Assembly (NCBI GenBank): GCA_943789165.1
Contig: CALSTB010000007.1
Span: 49,156 to 113,155 of the forward strand
Length of the DNA: 64,000 bases
Direction of reading: 5' to 3'
Source of the DNA: an uncultured Bacteroidia bacterium
Lineage (GTDB): Bacteria > Bacteroidota > Bacteroidia > NS11-12g > UBA9320
This document shows positions 8,124 through 17,510 of the stretch, one piece after another. The position numbers and the translations under genes were made by a program. Every line of letters starts with the position of its first letter. Within the stretch, counting starts at the first letter, position 1. The notes under the pieces are model-generated. The model did not search any database. It had not been told where the DNA came from and worked only from the letters and a program-made list of their open reading frames with translations.

Positions 8124-8978
8124 ATGATTATATTCAAATCGGCTGATTTACTGTACGCTGAACTCAGCCGACGTAAAAATTCAGGTCAATCAATTGGCTT
8201 TGTTCCTACAATGGGTGCACTGCATCTTGGCCATCAATCATTACTTGAACGTTCCAAGTCAGAAAATGATACAACGGTGTGTAGCATTTTCGTTAACCCA
8301 AAACAATTTGACGATGAAATGGATTTGATTAACTATCCAAATCCAATTGCGAAGGACATTGATATGCTACGTCATGTAGGTGTAGACATTTTATTTCACC
8401 CAACTGTTGATCAAGTATACGTGCCTGGAGTCGAACATGAGGATTTGGACTTAGCTGGTATGGATTTAATTCATGAAGGCGAACAAAGACCTGGTAATTT
8501 TCAAGGAGTAGCTAAAGTTGTGAAGCGGTTTTTTGAAGTCATTCAACCAACTCGCGCATACTTTGGTCAAAAGGATTTTCAACAAACTGTAGTCGTGGAT
8601 CATTTAATCAAACTTGAATCTATGGATATAGAGCTAGTTGTTTGTCCGATAGTTCGAGAACCTCATGGCTTGGCGATGAGTAGCCGTAACGAGCGCTTAG
8701 AGGACGTCAAACGTGACAAAGCGGCCTTCATATACAAATCCCTATTAAAGTTCAAAGAGCGGTGTTACTTCAAGTCACTACAAGAAGCAAAGGAAACGAC
8801 CGTCAAATATCTCACCTCAATAGAAGGGGCCGATTTAGAATATTTTGTTTGTGTTGATGGCGTCACTCTAAATGAGGTAACACAATTAGAAGACGCGGCG
8901 TATGTCGCGGCATTAACTGTGGTGAAATACGACGACGTCCGGCTGTTGGACAATATCATATTAAAAGACGAAAGGTAA
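8124..8978 (+). CDS. panC: Pantoate--beta-alanine ligase
   Basis: A 284-residue cytoplasmic enzyme that joins pantoate and beta-alanine with ATP to make pantothenate, the precursor of coenzyme A. The adenylation signature P-T-M-G-A-L-H-L-G-H sits at 28-37 with histidines 34 and 37, followed by FVNPKQF, GQKDFQQ and AMSSRN. Length is normal. panD and panB are not adjacent. CoaX, the next enzyme of the CoA pathway, lies at 32 kb. The start is supported by its position in a divergent region with the glgA-like gene. Confidence 0.96.
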   Translation: MIIFKSADLLYAELSRRKNSGQSIGFVPTMGALHLGHQSLLERSKSENDTTVCSIFVNPKQFDDEMDLINYPNPIAKDIDMLRHVGVDILFHPTVDQVYVPGVEHEDLDLAGMDLIHEGEQRPGNFQGVAKVVKRFFEVIQPTRAYFGQKDFQQTVVVDHLIKLESMDIELVVCPIVREPHGLAMSSRNERLEDVKRDKAAFIYKSLLKFKERCYFKSLQEAKETTVKYLTSIEGADLEYFVCVDGVTLNEVTQLEDAAYVAALTVVKYDDVRLLDNIILKDER

Positions 8979-8983
8979 CTGCC

Positions 8984-10084
8984 TTAGGTTTCTAATTGAA
9001 AATCTATTGTTTCGAACGGTTTGCCGTTTAATACAACAGATACCTTGTGCAACCCACTATAATATACTCTGGTTGAGATTGGTTTAAAGTGATGGCTTTT
9101 TTCTATGAGCACTACTTCATTAGCCTGAATCATGCGTTCGCTTATCTTAAAAATCTTTTCAGACGAACTACCATTCTTTTTCAATAAATGAATATTGTAT
9201 TCAATACGAACAGTCCTAGGGTTATTAGTTTCGTTGGCAAATTTGAAATCAAAATGTAATCGTTGACCCATTTTGACATGATCATTAGACACATTGAAAT
9301 GTAGTAGTTCTAAACCGGACGAGTCCAAACCAAACAGTTTTAATATATCCGGGTCTGCTGCTTTTAAAAGTGATCGGCATCCATGTTTAACAACGGCATC
9401 TTGATTCTTACTATGTCCCATCCAACGCAAGGCCAAGTCTTTAGCAATGTCTGGGTTGTCTTTTGAAATGTCGTTTACATGGTTCGCGACACTGCGACGC
9501 ACCCACATGTCAGGATCATTTTTGAGTGTTTCTAAAATAGGCAACATGGGACTTGGGTCCACTTTAAATGGAGGAAGTGCCATGGCCCATGGCAAACGTG
9601 GTCGACCACCTTCACTGGCTAGCCGCCTGACTTTAGGGTCTTTGTGCTTAGACCACTGTGTCATTTGTCGAATCATCTTCTCAGGATATTTCAAAATAAA
9701 CGGGCGTACAGCAAGTTCGGCACTTGTGAATGCAGTAATTGCCGCAAGCGTATTGACGGATACATCTAAGTCATGTAGGCCGTATTTGGCCACATAGTCT
9801 GGCAGAAACATGTATTCGAAGTTTTCGCCGACACCTAGACCTTTAAGCGCATTCACAGTATCAATTATTTCCTGACAAGCTGTTTTGAAGTCTTCAGACA
9901 AATAGGTATGTAAAACGGTTGAAATGTGACTCATTCGACCTTTGAGCTCGGCTTCATGAAAAGCTGTTGTGAACACGTCGTTGCGAAATTGATCGGTTTC
10001 GAGCCTAGGATTAACAAGCTCTAGGGCCTGACAAAACGTGTCGAAAAATTGAGCGTTATAACGGTCTTTTAATGCTGTTGACAT
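8984..10084 (-). CDS. AlkC-like DNA alkylation repair protein with Ig-like C-terminal domain
   Basis: A 366-residue HEAT-repeat protein. Residues about 60-260 form helical repeats typical of the AlkC/AlkD glycosylase superfamily, including LASEGGRPRLPWA and WVRRSVANHVNDISKD, which is characteristic of the AlkC branch. Residues about 270-366 (from L-H-F-N-V-S) form beta-strands matching the Ig-like domain known from AlkC proteins, which helps open the DNA for excision of alkylated bases such as 3-methyladenine. Convergent with panC, six bases apart. A second repair gene of the superfamily lies 600 bases upstream. Confidence 0.88.
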   Translation of the reverse strand: MSTALKDRYNAQFFDTFCQALELVNPRLETDQFRNDVFTTAFHEAELKGRMSHISTVLHTYLSEDFKTACQEIIDTVNALKGLGVGENFEYMFLPDYVAKYGLHDLDVSVNTLAAITAFTSAELAVRPFILKYPEKMIRQMTQWSKHKDPKVRRLASEGGRPRLPWAMALPPFKVDPSPMLPILETLKNDPDMWVRRSVANHVNDISKDNPDIAKDLALRWMGHSKNQDAVVKHGCRSLLKAADPDILKLFGLDSSGLELLHFNVSNDHVKMGQRLHFDFKFANETNNPRTVRIEYNIHLLKKNGSSSEKIFKISERMIQANEVVLIEKSHHFKPISTRVYYSGLHKVSVVLNGKPFETIDFQLET

Positions 10085-10113
10085 GGTTTAAAGCTGTTAC
10101 AGAAATCTGTGCC

Positions 10114-10623
10114 TTATTTGGGAGAGGCCCATTCTGGTTCTAAATTGGGAATGTATTTTTTTAGTACTTCTCGCAATTCGTCTGGTCTTTGCGTTCCTAT
10201 CACGATCTTTTGGTTATTCATCAATACAATAGCCAAACCAATACGGCCAGAAACGTTATAAACAGAACCGTATTTTCTGCTATACCGAAATCCCCAACCC
10301 CCTAAAAAGCCATAATCGACAATGTCGGCAGACTGGATTTGACTCCAGAGTATTTGTTTCTTGAAAAAAGGAGAGTAATGAATCGTGATACCATCCCACC
10401 CAACTTCGGTTTTAAGAAATATGGTGAGAAACAAGACTGCCAATAAAACCATGAAAACAGAAAACCCGATTAACAATCCATCTGGCGCTGGATTGTTTCC
10501 AAATGGCTTGCCTAAATAAATCTGCTGATAGATGCTAATAACTGGGAGCACCAATAACAACGAGACTATTAAAAACATCCACCATTTACGATACCGTTGG
10601 ATTTCCAAAAATGGCTGTTCCAT
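10114..10623 (-). CDS. Membrane protein with two TM helices and a PH-like cytoplasmic part
   Basis: A 169-residue protein with hydrophobic helices at about 16-36 and 50-70, followed by a soluble beta-rich half with Y-G-F-L-G-G-W-G-F-R and an I-V-I-G-T-Q-R-P-D-E-L ending. This combination is seen in Bacteroidota membrane proteins with a bacterial PH-like fold. Function unknown. It lies between two alkylation-repair genes in the same direction, which may only reflect position. Confidence 0.72.
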   Translation of the reverse strand: MEQPFLEIQRYRKWWMFLIVSLLLVLPVISIYQQIYLGKPFGNNPAPDGLLIGFSVFMVLLAVLFLTIFLKTEVGWDGITIHYSPFFKKQILWSQIQSADIVDYGFLGGWGFRYSRKYGSVYNVSGRIGLAIVLMNNQKIVIGTQRPDELREVLKKYIPNLEPEWASPK

Positions 10624-10685
10624 ACTACTTAACCTGCACCAAATTTCGGTAAAGCTATTGGGAATACAAATGGGATGTGGAAAAG

Positions 10686-11468
10686 CTACTTTTTTCTTGG
10701 GCGGTAAATAGACCTCGGGTAATCGGACCGTCGGACTTCGTCATTGGTCAATTCCTTCAAAGCGTCTTTAGCAATCCACTGCGCGGATTTAGTTTGTATT
10801 TGAAGAATGGCATGTGCGGTGTCGATGGCCCTGTATTTTAAATCCAAGTTGCGTTTGCCAATGCTTCTTAAGGCCCAACTAACCGCCTTGCGGACGTATA
10901 GTCGGTTGTCCCACGACTCACGCAGAATGGCCTCTAGAAACGGTTCAAACACCTCGTTGTTGGCTTTTTTATCGGCCATGCAATATGCGGCAATGGTGGC
11001 AAACCCTGCTCGTTTTTCAAATTCTGCCTCCCGATGGGTCCATTCCAAAGCTTTTGGGACCGCATATGGACTTCTGGCAAAAACTTTCATGGAAAAGGAA
11101 TCACAAGCTTCCCATGTTTTAAAAGTCGGAAGCCACGCCTCCATCAATTCTGGTGTGATGTTTTTTGGGGTGAAAATCTTGCTGCAAAGCAACTGTGCAT
11201 CGTAATTTCCTGTGTCGAAAAGGGCAATGGCAAGCGCATCGTTTTTGCCAATTTCTTTGGCAACTAGGTTGATGTCTTTTTGGAAAACACCATAGGAATT
11301 ACTTGGGGCTATCCCGAATTTTCGATGTTTAAACTCAATGGTTTCTGGATTGCCTAATTCCTTCAAAGTGGCTAGGACGTCCTTAACCGAAATGTCGTTT
11401 GTTTTATTCAATGTCGTTTTCGTTTTGCCAATCACACAAAAGTATCCATTCTTCATGACCAAAGACAT
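10686..11468 (-). CDS. AlkD-like DNA alkylation repair protein
   Basis: Up to 260 residues, built of HEAT-like helical repeats such as WLPTFKTWEACDSFSMKVF, RESWDNRLYVRKAVSWALRSIGKRN and a basic C-terminus. These are signatures of the AlkD branch of DNA glycosylase-like repair proteins. The start is uncertain: the longest frame overlaps the upstream HTTM gene by 65 bases, whereas a TTG near 11411 would begin directly at L-N-K-T-N-D and fit the family better. Confidence 0.85.
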   Translation of the reverse strand: MSLVMKNGYFCVIGKTKTTLNKTNDISVKDVLATLKELGNPETIEFKHRKFGIAPSNSYGVFQKDINLVAKEIGKNDALAIALFDTGNYDAQLLCSKIFTPKNITPELMEAWLPTFKTWEACDSFSMKVFARSPYAVPKALEWTHREAEFEKRAGFATIAAYCMADKKANNEVFEPFLEAILRESWDNRLYVRKAVSWALRSIGKRNLDLKYRAIDTAHAILQIQTKSAQWIAKDALKELTNDEVRRSDYPRSIYRPRKK

Positions 11469-12732
11469 GCCATTCTGCTTTGGCCATGTTGTATTTAGGG
11501 TCTATCAACTGTTGATGTTTTCGGTTATTGACGGAGACCCATGAGTTGACATAAATTTCGATGTCATCGCCATATATTCCCTTTAAATGTTGACAGTATT
11601 GCCAAATGTTGTCAGGGTGCGTGGCCATGTGCTGGAACTGAAATGGCGTCATATCTTTCTTAACATCGTGCTCAATGACATTGCCGTCTTTTTTAATCTG
11701 AAAACCAATAGTGCCATATTTTATCCTTAACATCATCCGCCAACTTAAGCGATGACCTTCCTCCGTGTAAAAAACGTTTCCAGGTATGGCAAAATGACGA
11801 AGCGGTAAAACGGTCTGCAAAAACATAAAAACCACAAAAATGAGCGTGCCTCGTTTCTGCCAGGTTGCTGAAATAGTTGGAAACGGGACTTCATCTTCTT
11901 TAGCACGCACCCTAAACACTTTACGGATCGTTTCTGGTGGAAAAAACAACACCGACGCCCCAATCATCATGTATGGGAAAGTGCCTATCTGGAAAGTAAT
12001 AGAGTTGAAAATGTGAAAGACAATAGATATAATGAAGGCAATTTTTCGGGAGGGTTTCCAAAGCAATGCTGGAATGACCAGTAGGTCGTAGAGAATGCCT
12101 CCCCAAGCAACTATCAACGAAGTATACTCCCATTTGTACATGCTTCCTATAACTGGCATGTCCGTTTTGGTTGAAAACATAAGTTTGGATACCGTCCCAT
12201 CCATCCAATCTGGATACCATTTCGCAACGCTAGCGTATGTGTAAACGATTAAGAAAAGGACAAGAAACTGCCATTTAAAAATAGCCGGTAAAGTGGAACG
12301 CCTTTTGGTTCTGCCTTGTTTGGCGTCTACACTAAGGTTTACATGAGCAGGAGTAATGCACATGATCAAGCAAAGCAACAACATGAGATAATGGTGGTTG
12401 TTGTAACTCGTCTTATGCATAAAATACAATCCAGCCCAACCAATAGTGAACAACGGCATAAACAAACGGTATCGCCAGCCAACGGTAATGGCAACTCCCA
12501 TCAAACCCATAATAATGAAGTAGATATACATGCCGTTACCTGTCAAAGGTTGCAACCATTCTAGGCCAATAAAATTGAAAGTAAACAGCGGAGGACTCAC
12601 AAAAACTTCATGCGTCCAACCCACGAGATTTGAGCCAAAACATTCAAAAACCAATACAAGTCCGAATAGAATTCTCCAGACCGTTATTTGGACATGATCG
12701 ATTGATTTAAAAAGGAATGATTGTATGCGCAT
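11404..12732 (-). CDS. HTTM (vitamin K-dependent gamma-carboxylase-like) membrane protein
   Basis: A 442-residue polytopic protein with about eight hydrophobic helices in the first 290 residues, beginning VQITVWRILFGLVLVFECF and including a HKTSYNNHHYLMLLLCL helix typical of the HTTM domain. A soluble C-terminal part of about 130 residues follows. The family includes the eukaryotic gamma-carboxylase, but bacterial members are mostly uncharacterised, so the reaction is unknown. The start lies back to back with the promoter of ppk2. Confidence 0.85.
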   Translation of the reverse strand: MRIQSFLFKSIDHVQITVWRILFGLVLVFECFGSNLVGWTHEVFVSPPLFTFNFIGLEWLQPLTGNGMYIYFIIMGLMGVAITVGWRYRLFMPLFTIGWAGLYFMHKTSYNNHHYLMLLLCLIMCITPAHVNLSVDAKQGRTKRRSTLPAIFKWQFLVLFLIVYTYASVAKWYPDWMDGTVSKLMFSTKTDMPVIGSMYKWEYTSLIVAWGGILYDLLVIPALLWKPSRKIAFIISIVFHIFNSITFQIGTFPYMMIGASVLFFPPETIRKVFRVRAKEDEVPFPTISATWQKRGTLIFVVFMFLQTVLPLRHFAIPGNVFYTEEGHRLSWRMMLRIKYGTIGFQIKKDGNVIEHDVKKDMTPFQFQHMATHPDNIWQYCQHLKGIYGDDIEIYVNSWVSVNNRKHQQLIDPKYNMAKAEWHVFGHEEWILLCDWQNENDIE

Positions 12733-12773
12733 GGCTGTGTCCTCAAAGATATCAAAAGTGATGATTGAATAAA

Positions 12774-12802
12774 TTGAAATGTGGTATAGACCTCTATATT
12801 TG
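12774..12802 (+). promoter_or_regulatory. Bacteroidota-type promoter of ppk2
   Basis: TTG (12774-12776), an 18-base spacer and TATATTTG (12795-12802) fit the TTG/TAnnTTTG consensus. It ends six bases before the ATG at 12809, so the transcript should be leaderless or nearly so, which rules out the upstream in-frame ATG at 12779 as start. Confidence 0.7.
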
Positions 12803-12808
12803 TCAATT

Positions 12809-13696
12809 ATGGACTCATATTATAACGACAACAAACTGGCGGTTTTTGATGGAAGTGATTTTAAATTGTCAGACTACCTCACGAACTATACTGGGGATAT
12901 TGAGAATAAAAAAGCAGGACAAAAGAAGTTAGCCCAAAATACAGAGCGGCTGCATGATCTGCAACGTATGATGTACGCAAATGACAGTCATTCTGTTTTG
13001 GTGATATTTCAGGCGATGGATGCAGCAGGGAAAGACAGCACGATTCGTAAGGTTTTTGGGAACATGTTTCCACAAGCCTGTCGCGTGAGCAGTTTTAAGG
13101 CACCCACAAAAACGGAATTGGACCACGACTATTTATGGCGGTCAAGTTTGGTGCTTCCAGAGCGAGGTTGTTTTGGCATCTTCAATAGATCTTATTACGA
13201 AGAAGTGTTGGTGACAAGGGTTCATTCAGGGTATATCTTGGGACAAAGAATTCCAGAGATTAATGATGTGTCAGACATTGATGAGGGGTTTTGGAAAAAA
13301 CGACTTAAAGCCATTAGTGACCACGAAGAACATTTGGCAGAGAACGGTACAATCATTTTAAAGTTTTTCTTAAACGTGTCGAAGGACGAGCAAAAGAATC
13401 GTTTCATGAGTAGAATTGAAAGACAAGAGAAAAATTGGAAATTTAATATTGGGGACTTAAAAGAAAGGGCACGTTGGGATGATTATATGCACGCATATGA
13501 ACAAGCCCTCCAACATACAGCAAAGCCACACGCGCCTTGGTTTGTTGTGCCGGCCGACAACAAGTGGTTTATGCAGGCGGCAGTGAGCGACATTATTGTG
13601 GGCGCGCTCGAACAGTTAAACCTATCATACCCAACGGTCGGTGAAAAAGAACAGGCGGACTTGCAATTAGGTAAAGAGATGCTCCAATCGGAATAA
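12809..13696 (+). CDS. Polyphosphate kinase 2 family protein
   Basis: A 295-residue enzyme that transfers phosphate between polyphosphate and nucleotides. The P-loop-like A-M-D-A-A-G-K-D-S-T lies near 69-78, the second conserved block is F-N-R-S-Y-Y-E-E-V-L, and the lid-region block W-K-F-N-I-G-D-L-K-E-R follows near 210, all as in PPK2. The C-terminal P-H-A-P-W-F-V-V-P-A-D-N-K-W block is also diagnostic. It could phosphorylate AMP or ADP or run in reverse; the sequence alone does not settle the class. Transcribed from its own promoter. Confidence 0.93.
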   Translation: MDSYYNDNKLAVFDGSDFKLSDYLTNYTGDIENKKAGQKKLAQNTERLHDLQRMMYANDSHSVLVIFQAMDAAGKDSTIRKVFGNMFPQACRVSSFKAPTKTELDHDYLWRSSLVLPERGCFGIFNRSYYEEVLVTRVHSGYILGQRIPEINDVSDIDEGFWKKRLKAISDHEEHLAENGTIILKFFLNVSKDEQKNRFMSRIERQEKNWKFNIGDLKERARWDDYMHAYEQALQHTAKPHAPWFVVPADNKWFMQAAVSDIIVGALEQLNLSYPTVGEKEQADLQLGKEMLQSE

Positions 13697-13797
13697 CAAA
13701 TTAGGTTGTTGAAATGTAAGTTTTTTGTAACTTAGTACGCCCTATTTTTAGATGATTTGCCTTTTACTAAGGCGAGCAAGTAGTTAAAACGTACGAT

Positions 13798-16700
13798 ATG
13801 AGACAAACCATTACCTTTCTTGTTGCAGTTTTTTGTGTGGTTGGATTTGAAGCCAATGCACAGTGTATTAAAACCTTTCCTTACAATTACGATTTTGAGA
13901 ATTTTAGCCTCCATCAAGCAAATGCGAGTTGTGATGCAACCGTTGTCGGTGATTCGTCAGATGGATGGTATCAAGATCCAAGTGATGGCGGGGATTGGCG
14001 AGCAGATTCTTCTGGAACAGGTTCAACTGGAACCGGACCGGGTAGCACAGATACCACCAACGGTATTGGAGTAGGAACGGACTACAATCCAGGGACGACA
14101 AGTGGTACGTATTTGTATACGGAAGCATCAAGTGCAACATCTTGTTCCAATGTTGAGATTAATCTTTTAAGTCCTTGTTTTGACTTGTCAGGTTCGTCCT
14201 ATTATCAACTGCAATTTGCGTATCACATGCACGGATCGGGTATGGGAAGTCTTTCAGTTGATGTGTATGACGGAACAAAATGGGTAAACGACGTTTGGTA
14301 TATAAAAGGCGATCAAGGTGAATCCTGGAAAATCGCACGAGTAGGTCTTGCTAATTTTGGTAAATCAGCGGTACAATTGAGAATTAGAGCGGTGATGGGT
14401 GTGAATTTCTTAAGTGATTGTGCGATTGACGATATAAAGGTAGTTACCTATACGCCTGATGAATATGATGCCGAAATTTTTTCATTTAGTGCCTATACTG
14501 ATAATGGTTATTATTACATGCCAGACGGGCACTTTGATTCTTTATATGCAGATATTATCATTAGAAATAATGGGATAAAAGAAGTTACTAACCTTCAATT
14601 GGTGACCACGTTTTCTAGTGGTTCTGATACCATGAATTTAGGCACTCTAGGACCTGGAGCAAGGGATACCATGATTCGGTATGTGTCTCATTTTCCGAGT
14701 AAACTGGATACTAATGTCACAGTAAAACTATTAATAAAAGAGAAGGATGCCGACACATCGAATAACACGGTTACTCAAGAAATAGGTCCAAACGACTCGA
14801 TATATAGTCGGGACGATGGAACATTTGTTGGTGGTGTTGGTGCCAACGGTGCTGCAATCGAAATCGGTAACGCATACACGTTGTTAAAGGATGATACTTT
14901 AACAACAGTGAGCTTTTTCGTTAATGGTGGTCCTGCAGGAGATTCTGTTCGTGTAAATCTGTATTCCATGACGGGAGGTACGCCATCAAGCTTGATAGTT
15001 AGGTCAAATTTTGTGTCACTTTCAGGGCAACCTGAGTGGTATACAATTGCTCTGGGTTCTGCTGGTTGCGATCAGTATTTAAAGAAGGGAGATTACTTCG
15101 TAGTGGTTGAACAAGTAAATATGGTGAACATGGGACTTGGGTACGGATCAAATTTTTATAAAGCGAATAAATCGATGTACAACACTGGAGGGGGCTGGAC
15201 TGACCTAGTACTGTCTGGTGTCGGGTTAAATGCTTTAGTTAGAATGAACTTTGGAGAAGTATCGGATTCTCAAATTACGGTATCATTAAACGATACAGTT
15301 TGTAAGAATGTAGAATATATTGTAACGGCAACCGGGGCTTCAACCTATGTTTGGGAACCGTTTGGTATCGTACAAAGCAAAACGGGTAATACGGTTAAAG
15401 TAAAGGCAGACAAAGACTTTACTTTAAGGGTTACTGGAACTGATAAATGTGGTAAAGTTGGAAATCTTATTCAACCGACAAAGATGATTGCTACACCTAC
15501 TGTAAACGTTAGTAATGACACCACTGTTTGTGAATTTCAATCGGTGTTATTAAAGGCCAATACCGGTGCAAATTATCGTTGGATTGGTGGACCAAGCAAT
15601 ACCAACTATGGTGTTAATCCGGCGAAGACAACAACGTATACTGTTGTAGCAGATTCGTTTTTTGGTTGTAAATCGACCAAGAATGTTACAGTGACGGTGA
15701 GTAAACCTATTCCTACTGTAACTGCCGATACCACTATCTGTCAAGCACAACCTCTTGATTTGGTAGCTGGGGGAGGCTCCACCTATCAATGGACTGGAGG
15801 TCCTAATACAGCAACGTATCGGGTTAATCCAAATGCCGATACGAAATACGTTGTGAAAGTAACCGACCAGTATAACTGTTCAGCGTTTGATACCGTTGAT
15901 GTCAAAACCATTGCTGGTCCACCGTTATATACATCGGCTGATACCGGTATTTGTTTCGGAAACAAGGTGTTGATCAAAGCGTACGGCGCAACGTCGTATG
16001 AGTGGATTGGCGGTCCGAAAACGGCAGAATACAACGCGCAGCCATTGTCGACAAAGGCCATTTATGTTAAAGGCTTTGCTCCAAATGGGTGTTACCTAAC
16101 CGACAGTGTTGTGGTAACCGTTGCTAAAATTCCAAAGGTTAGTCTGCCTGCTGATACCACCATTTGTGAGGGCGTTACTATTGATATTGTTGCCAATACT
16201 AGTGACGATGTTGCATTTGATTGGCGCTCAGGAGAAACCTCAAAAACCATAAGCGTTTCGCCAAAAACAACCACGGAATACAAGGTTGTGGTGGCGAATA
16301 GTACTGGATGTTCAGCTGAAGACTCTGTATTGATTACGGTAGATCCTTTACCTGTGATTGACTTTAGCATGTCGCAAAGCCATAAGACGATTACCATCTT
16401 AAACAACAGTGATCACGGTGACTCACACCAATGGATATTTGGAGATGGCGATACGAGCACTGAAAAGAGTGTAACCCACAAATATGCGGTACATGGAGAT
16501 TACATTTTGAAATACACCATAACCAATAAGTGTGGTTCAAAAGATACTTCGTATACAGTTGTGGTTGAAAACCTTTCCATTGGCGAAATCGCGGGAAGTA
16601 GGGTAGCAGTATATCCAAACCCGACCACAGGCCAATTGTGGGTGGCGTTTGAAAACGATGACTTTGGAGATGTGGTTATATCATTGTCTGCTGTGGACGG

Positions 16701-16845
16701 TTCTACCGTTAAAACTTGGACGTTTGATAAAACAACGGAAGGGTTTAATGAAAATATGCATTTAGATGATGTGGCAAGTGGGACCTATGTGATTCACATA
16801 CAAACTACTTCCGGGACTATGTCTAAACGGATAATCAAGCACTAA
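13798..16845 (+). CDS. Large secreted T9SS type A cargo protein with Ig/PKD-like repeats
   Basis: A 1015-residue secreted protein. A signal peptide of about 21 residues (ITFLVAVFCVVGFEANAQ) is followed by a MAM/lectin-like region (about 30-220), a middle domain, and at least four Ig-like repeats, each with a V-x-x-D-T-T-I/V-C start and a Y-x-W-x-G-G-P strand (about 500-860). A PKD domain with WIFGDGDTS follows near 880, then the C-terminal sorting domain starting at V-Y-P-N-P-T. Likely exported by T9SS and attached or released at the surface, possibly an adhesin. A strong terminator follows. Confidence 0.9.
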   Translation: MRQTITFLVAVFCVVGFEANAQCIKTFPYNYDFENFSLHQANASCDATVVGDSSDGWYQDPSDGGDWRADSSGTGSTGTGPGSTDTTNGIGVGTDYNPGTTSGTYLYTEASSATSCSNVEINLLSPCFDLSGSSYYQLQFAYHMHGSGMGSLSVDVYDGTKWVNDVWYIKGDQGESWKIARVGLANFGKSAVQLRIRAVMGVNFLSDCAIDDIKVVTYTPDEYDAEIFSFSAYTDNGYYYMPDGHFDSLYADIIIRNNGIKEVTNLQLVTTFSSGSDTMNLGTLGPGARDTMIRYVSHFPSKLDTNVTVKLLIKEKDADTSNNTVTQEIGPNDSIYSRDDGTFVGGVGANGAAIEIGNAYTLLKDDTLTTVSFFVNGGPAGDSVRVNLYSMTGGTPSSLIVRSNFVSLSGQPEWYTIALGSAGCDQYLKKGDYFVVVEQVNMVNMGLGYGSNFYKANKSMYNTGGGWTDLVLSGVGLNALVRMNFGEVSDSQITVSLNDTVCKNVEYIVTATGASTYVWEPFGIVQSKTGNTVKVKADKDFTLRVTGTDKCGKVGNLIQPTKMIATPTVNVSNDTTVCEFQSVLLKANTGANYRWIGGPSNTNYGVNPAKTTTYTVVADSFFGCKSTKNVTVTVSKPIPTVTADTTICQAQPLDLVAGGGSTYQWTGGPNTATYRVNPNADTKYVVKVTDQYNCSAFDTVDVKTIAGPPLYTSADTGICFGNKVLIKAYGATSYEWIGGPKTAEYNAQPLSTKAIYVKGFAPNGCYLTDSVVVTVAKIPKVSLPADTTICEGVTIDIVANTSDDVAFDWRSGETSKTISVSPKTTTEYKVVVANSTGCSAEDSVLITVDPLPVIDFSMSQSHKTITILNNSDHGDSHQWIFGDGDTSTEKSVTHKYAVHGDYILKYTITNKCGSKDTSYTVVVENLSIGEIAGSRVAVYPNPTTGQLWVAFENDDFGDVVISLSAVDGSTVKTWTFDKTTEGFNENMHLDDVASGTYVIHIQTTSGTMSKRIIKH

Positions 16846-16850
16846 AAGAA

Positions 16851-16881
16851 AGAGCCGCTTTCATTCAAAGCGGCTCTTTTT
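16851..16881 (+). terminator. Intrinsic terminator after the T9SS cargo gene
   Basis: An 11-base-pair stem (16851-16861 with 16867-16877; AGAGCCGCTTT paired with AAAGCGGCTCT), a five-base loop and a T run to 16881. Confidence 0.94.
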
Positions 16882-16913
16882 ATTCACCCGAGCAATTAAA
16901 CTTTCAGAAATAA

Positions 16914-16943
16914 TTGAAAGTAAGAAAAATTGTATTACTTTTG
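16914..16943 (+). promoter_or_regulatory. Bacteroidota-type promoter of the gbsR-like gene
   Basis: TTG at 16914-16916, a 19-base spacer and TACTTTTG at 16936-16943 match TTG/TAnnTTTG. The element ends four bases before the GTG at 16948, implying a leaderless mRNA and supporting that start. Confidence 0.65.
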
Positions 16944-16947
16944 TCTT

Positions 16948-17442
16948 GTGAAATTAGAAGAAGCACAACAGAAGTTTATTCAAGGGTGGGGCCAATTGGG
17001 CGCCAGTTGGGGAATTAATCGAACAATGGCTCAAATTCAAGCTGTCTTATTATTGTCGCCAAAACCACTTTGTACGGATGAAATAATGGAAAAGCTTCAG
17101 ATTTCAAGAGGCAACGCCAACATGAACGTGAGAGAACTACTCTCGTGGGGTGTGGTGTATAAAAGCTTTATCAAAGGTGATCGGAAAGAATATTATTATT
17201 CTGAAAAGGATATGTGGGAGTTGGCGAAAAAGATTTCACGTGAAAGAAAAAAGCGTGAATTGGAACCCCTAGTGAAAATATTAGGTGAACTTAAAACAAT
17301 TGAAGGTAACTCAGAAGAAGTGAAGGAAATGAATAAAGTGGTTAAATCAGCTGATGGTATGGCAAAACGGGCAGAAAGCATGTTGGATTTAGTGATGAAA
17401 TTGGACGAAAGCATGTTTTTTAAATGGTTTAAGAAGAAGTAA
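16948..17442 (+). CDS. GbsR/MarR-family transcriptional regulator
   Basis: A 164-residue winged-helix regulator from a GTG start, which gives the typical MKLEEA N-terminus. G-I-N-R-T-M-A-Q-I and the helix-turn-helix stretch LCTDEIMEKLQISRGNANMN (about 45-65) are hallmark features of the GbsR family. The C-terminal half is charged and helical. In other bacteria such regulators repress osmoprotectant or small-molecule genes. Here the next genes are three small membrane proteins and an epimerase in the same direction, which are the obvious candidate targets. Confidence 0.9.
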   Translation: MKLEEAQQKFIQGWGQLGASWGINRTMAQIQAVLLLSPKPLCTDEIMEKLQISRGNANMNVRELLSWGVVYKSFIKGDRKEYYYSEKDMWELAKKISRERKKRELEPLVKILGELKTIEGNSEEVKEMNKVVKSADGMAKRAESMLDLVMKLDESMFFKWFKKK

Positions 17443-17510
17443 AAAAATTTAATATAAACTTTCACAAAATATTGAAAATATAAAAAGTATCATAATAAAG
17501 AGAACCTGTT

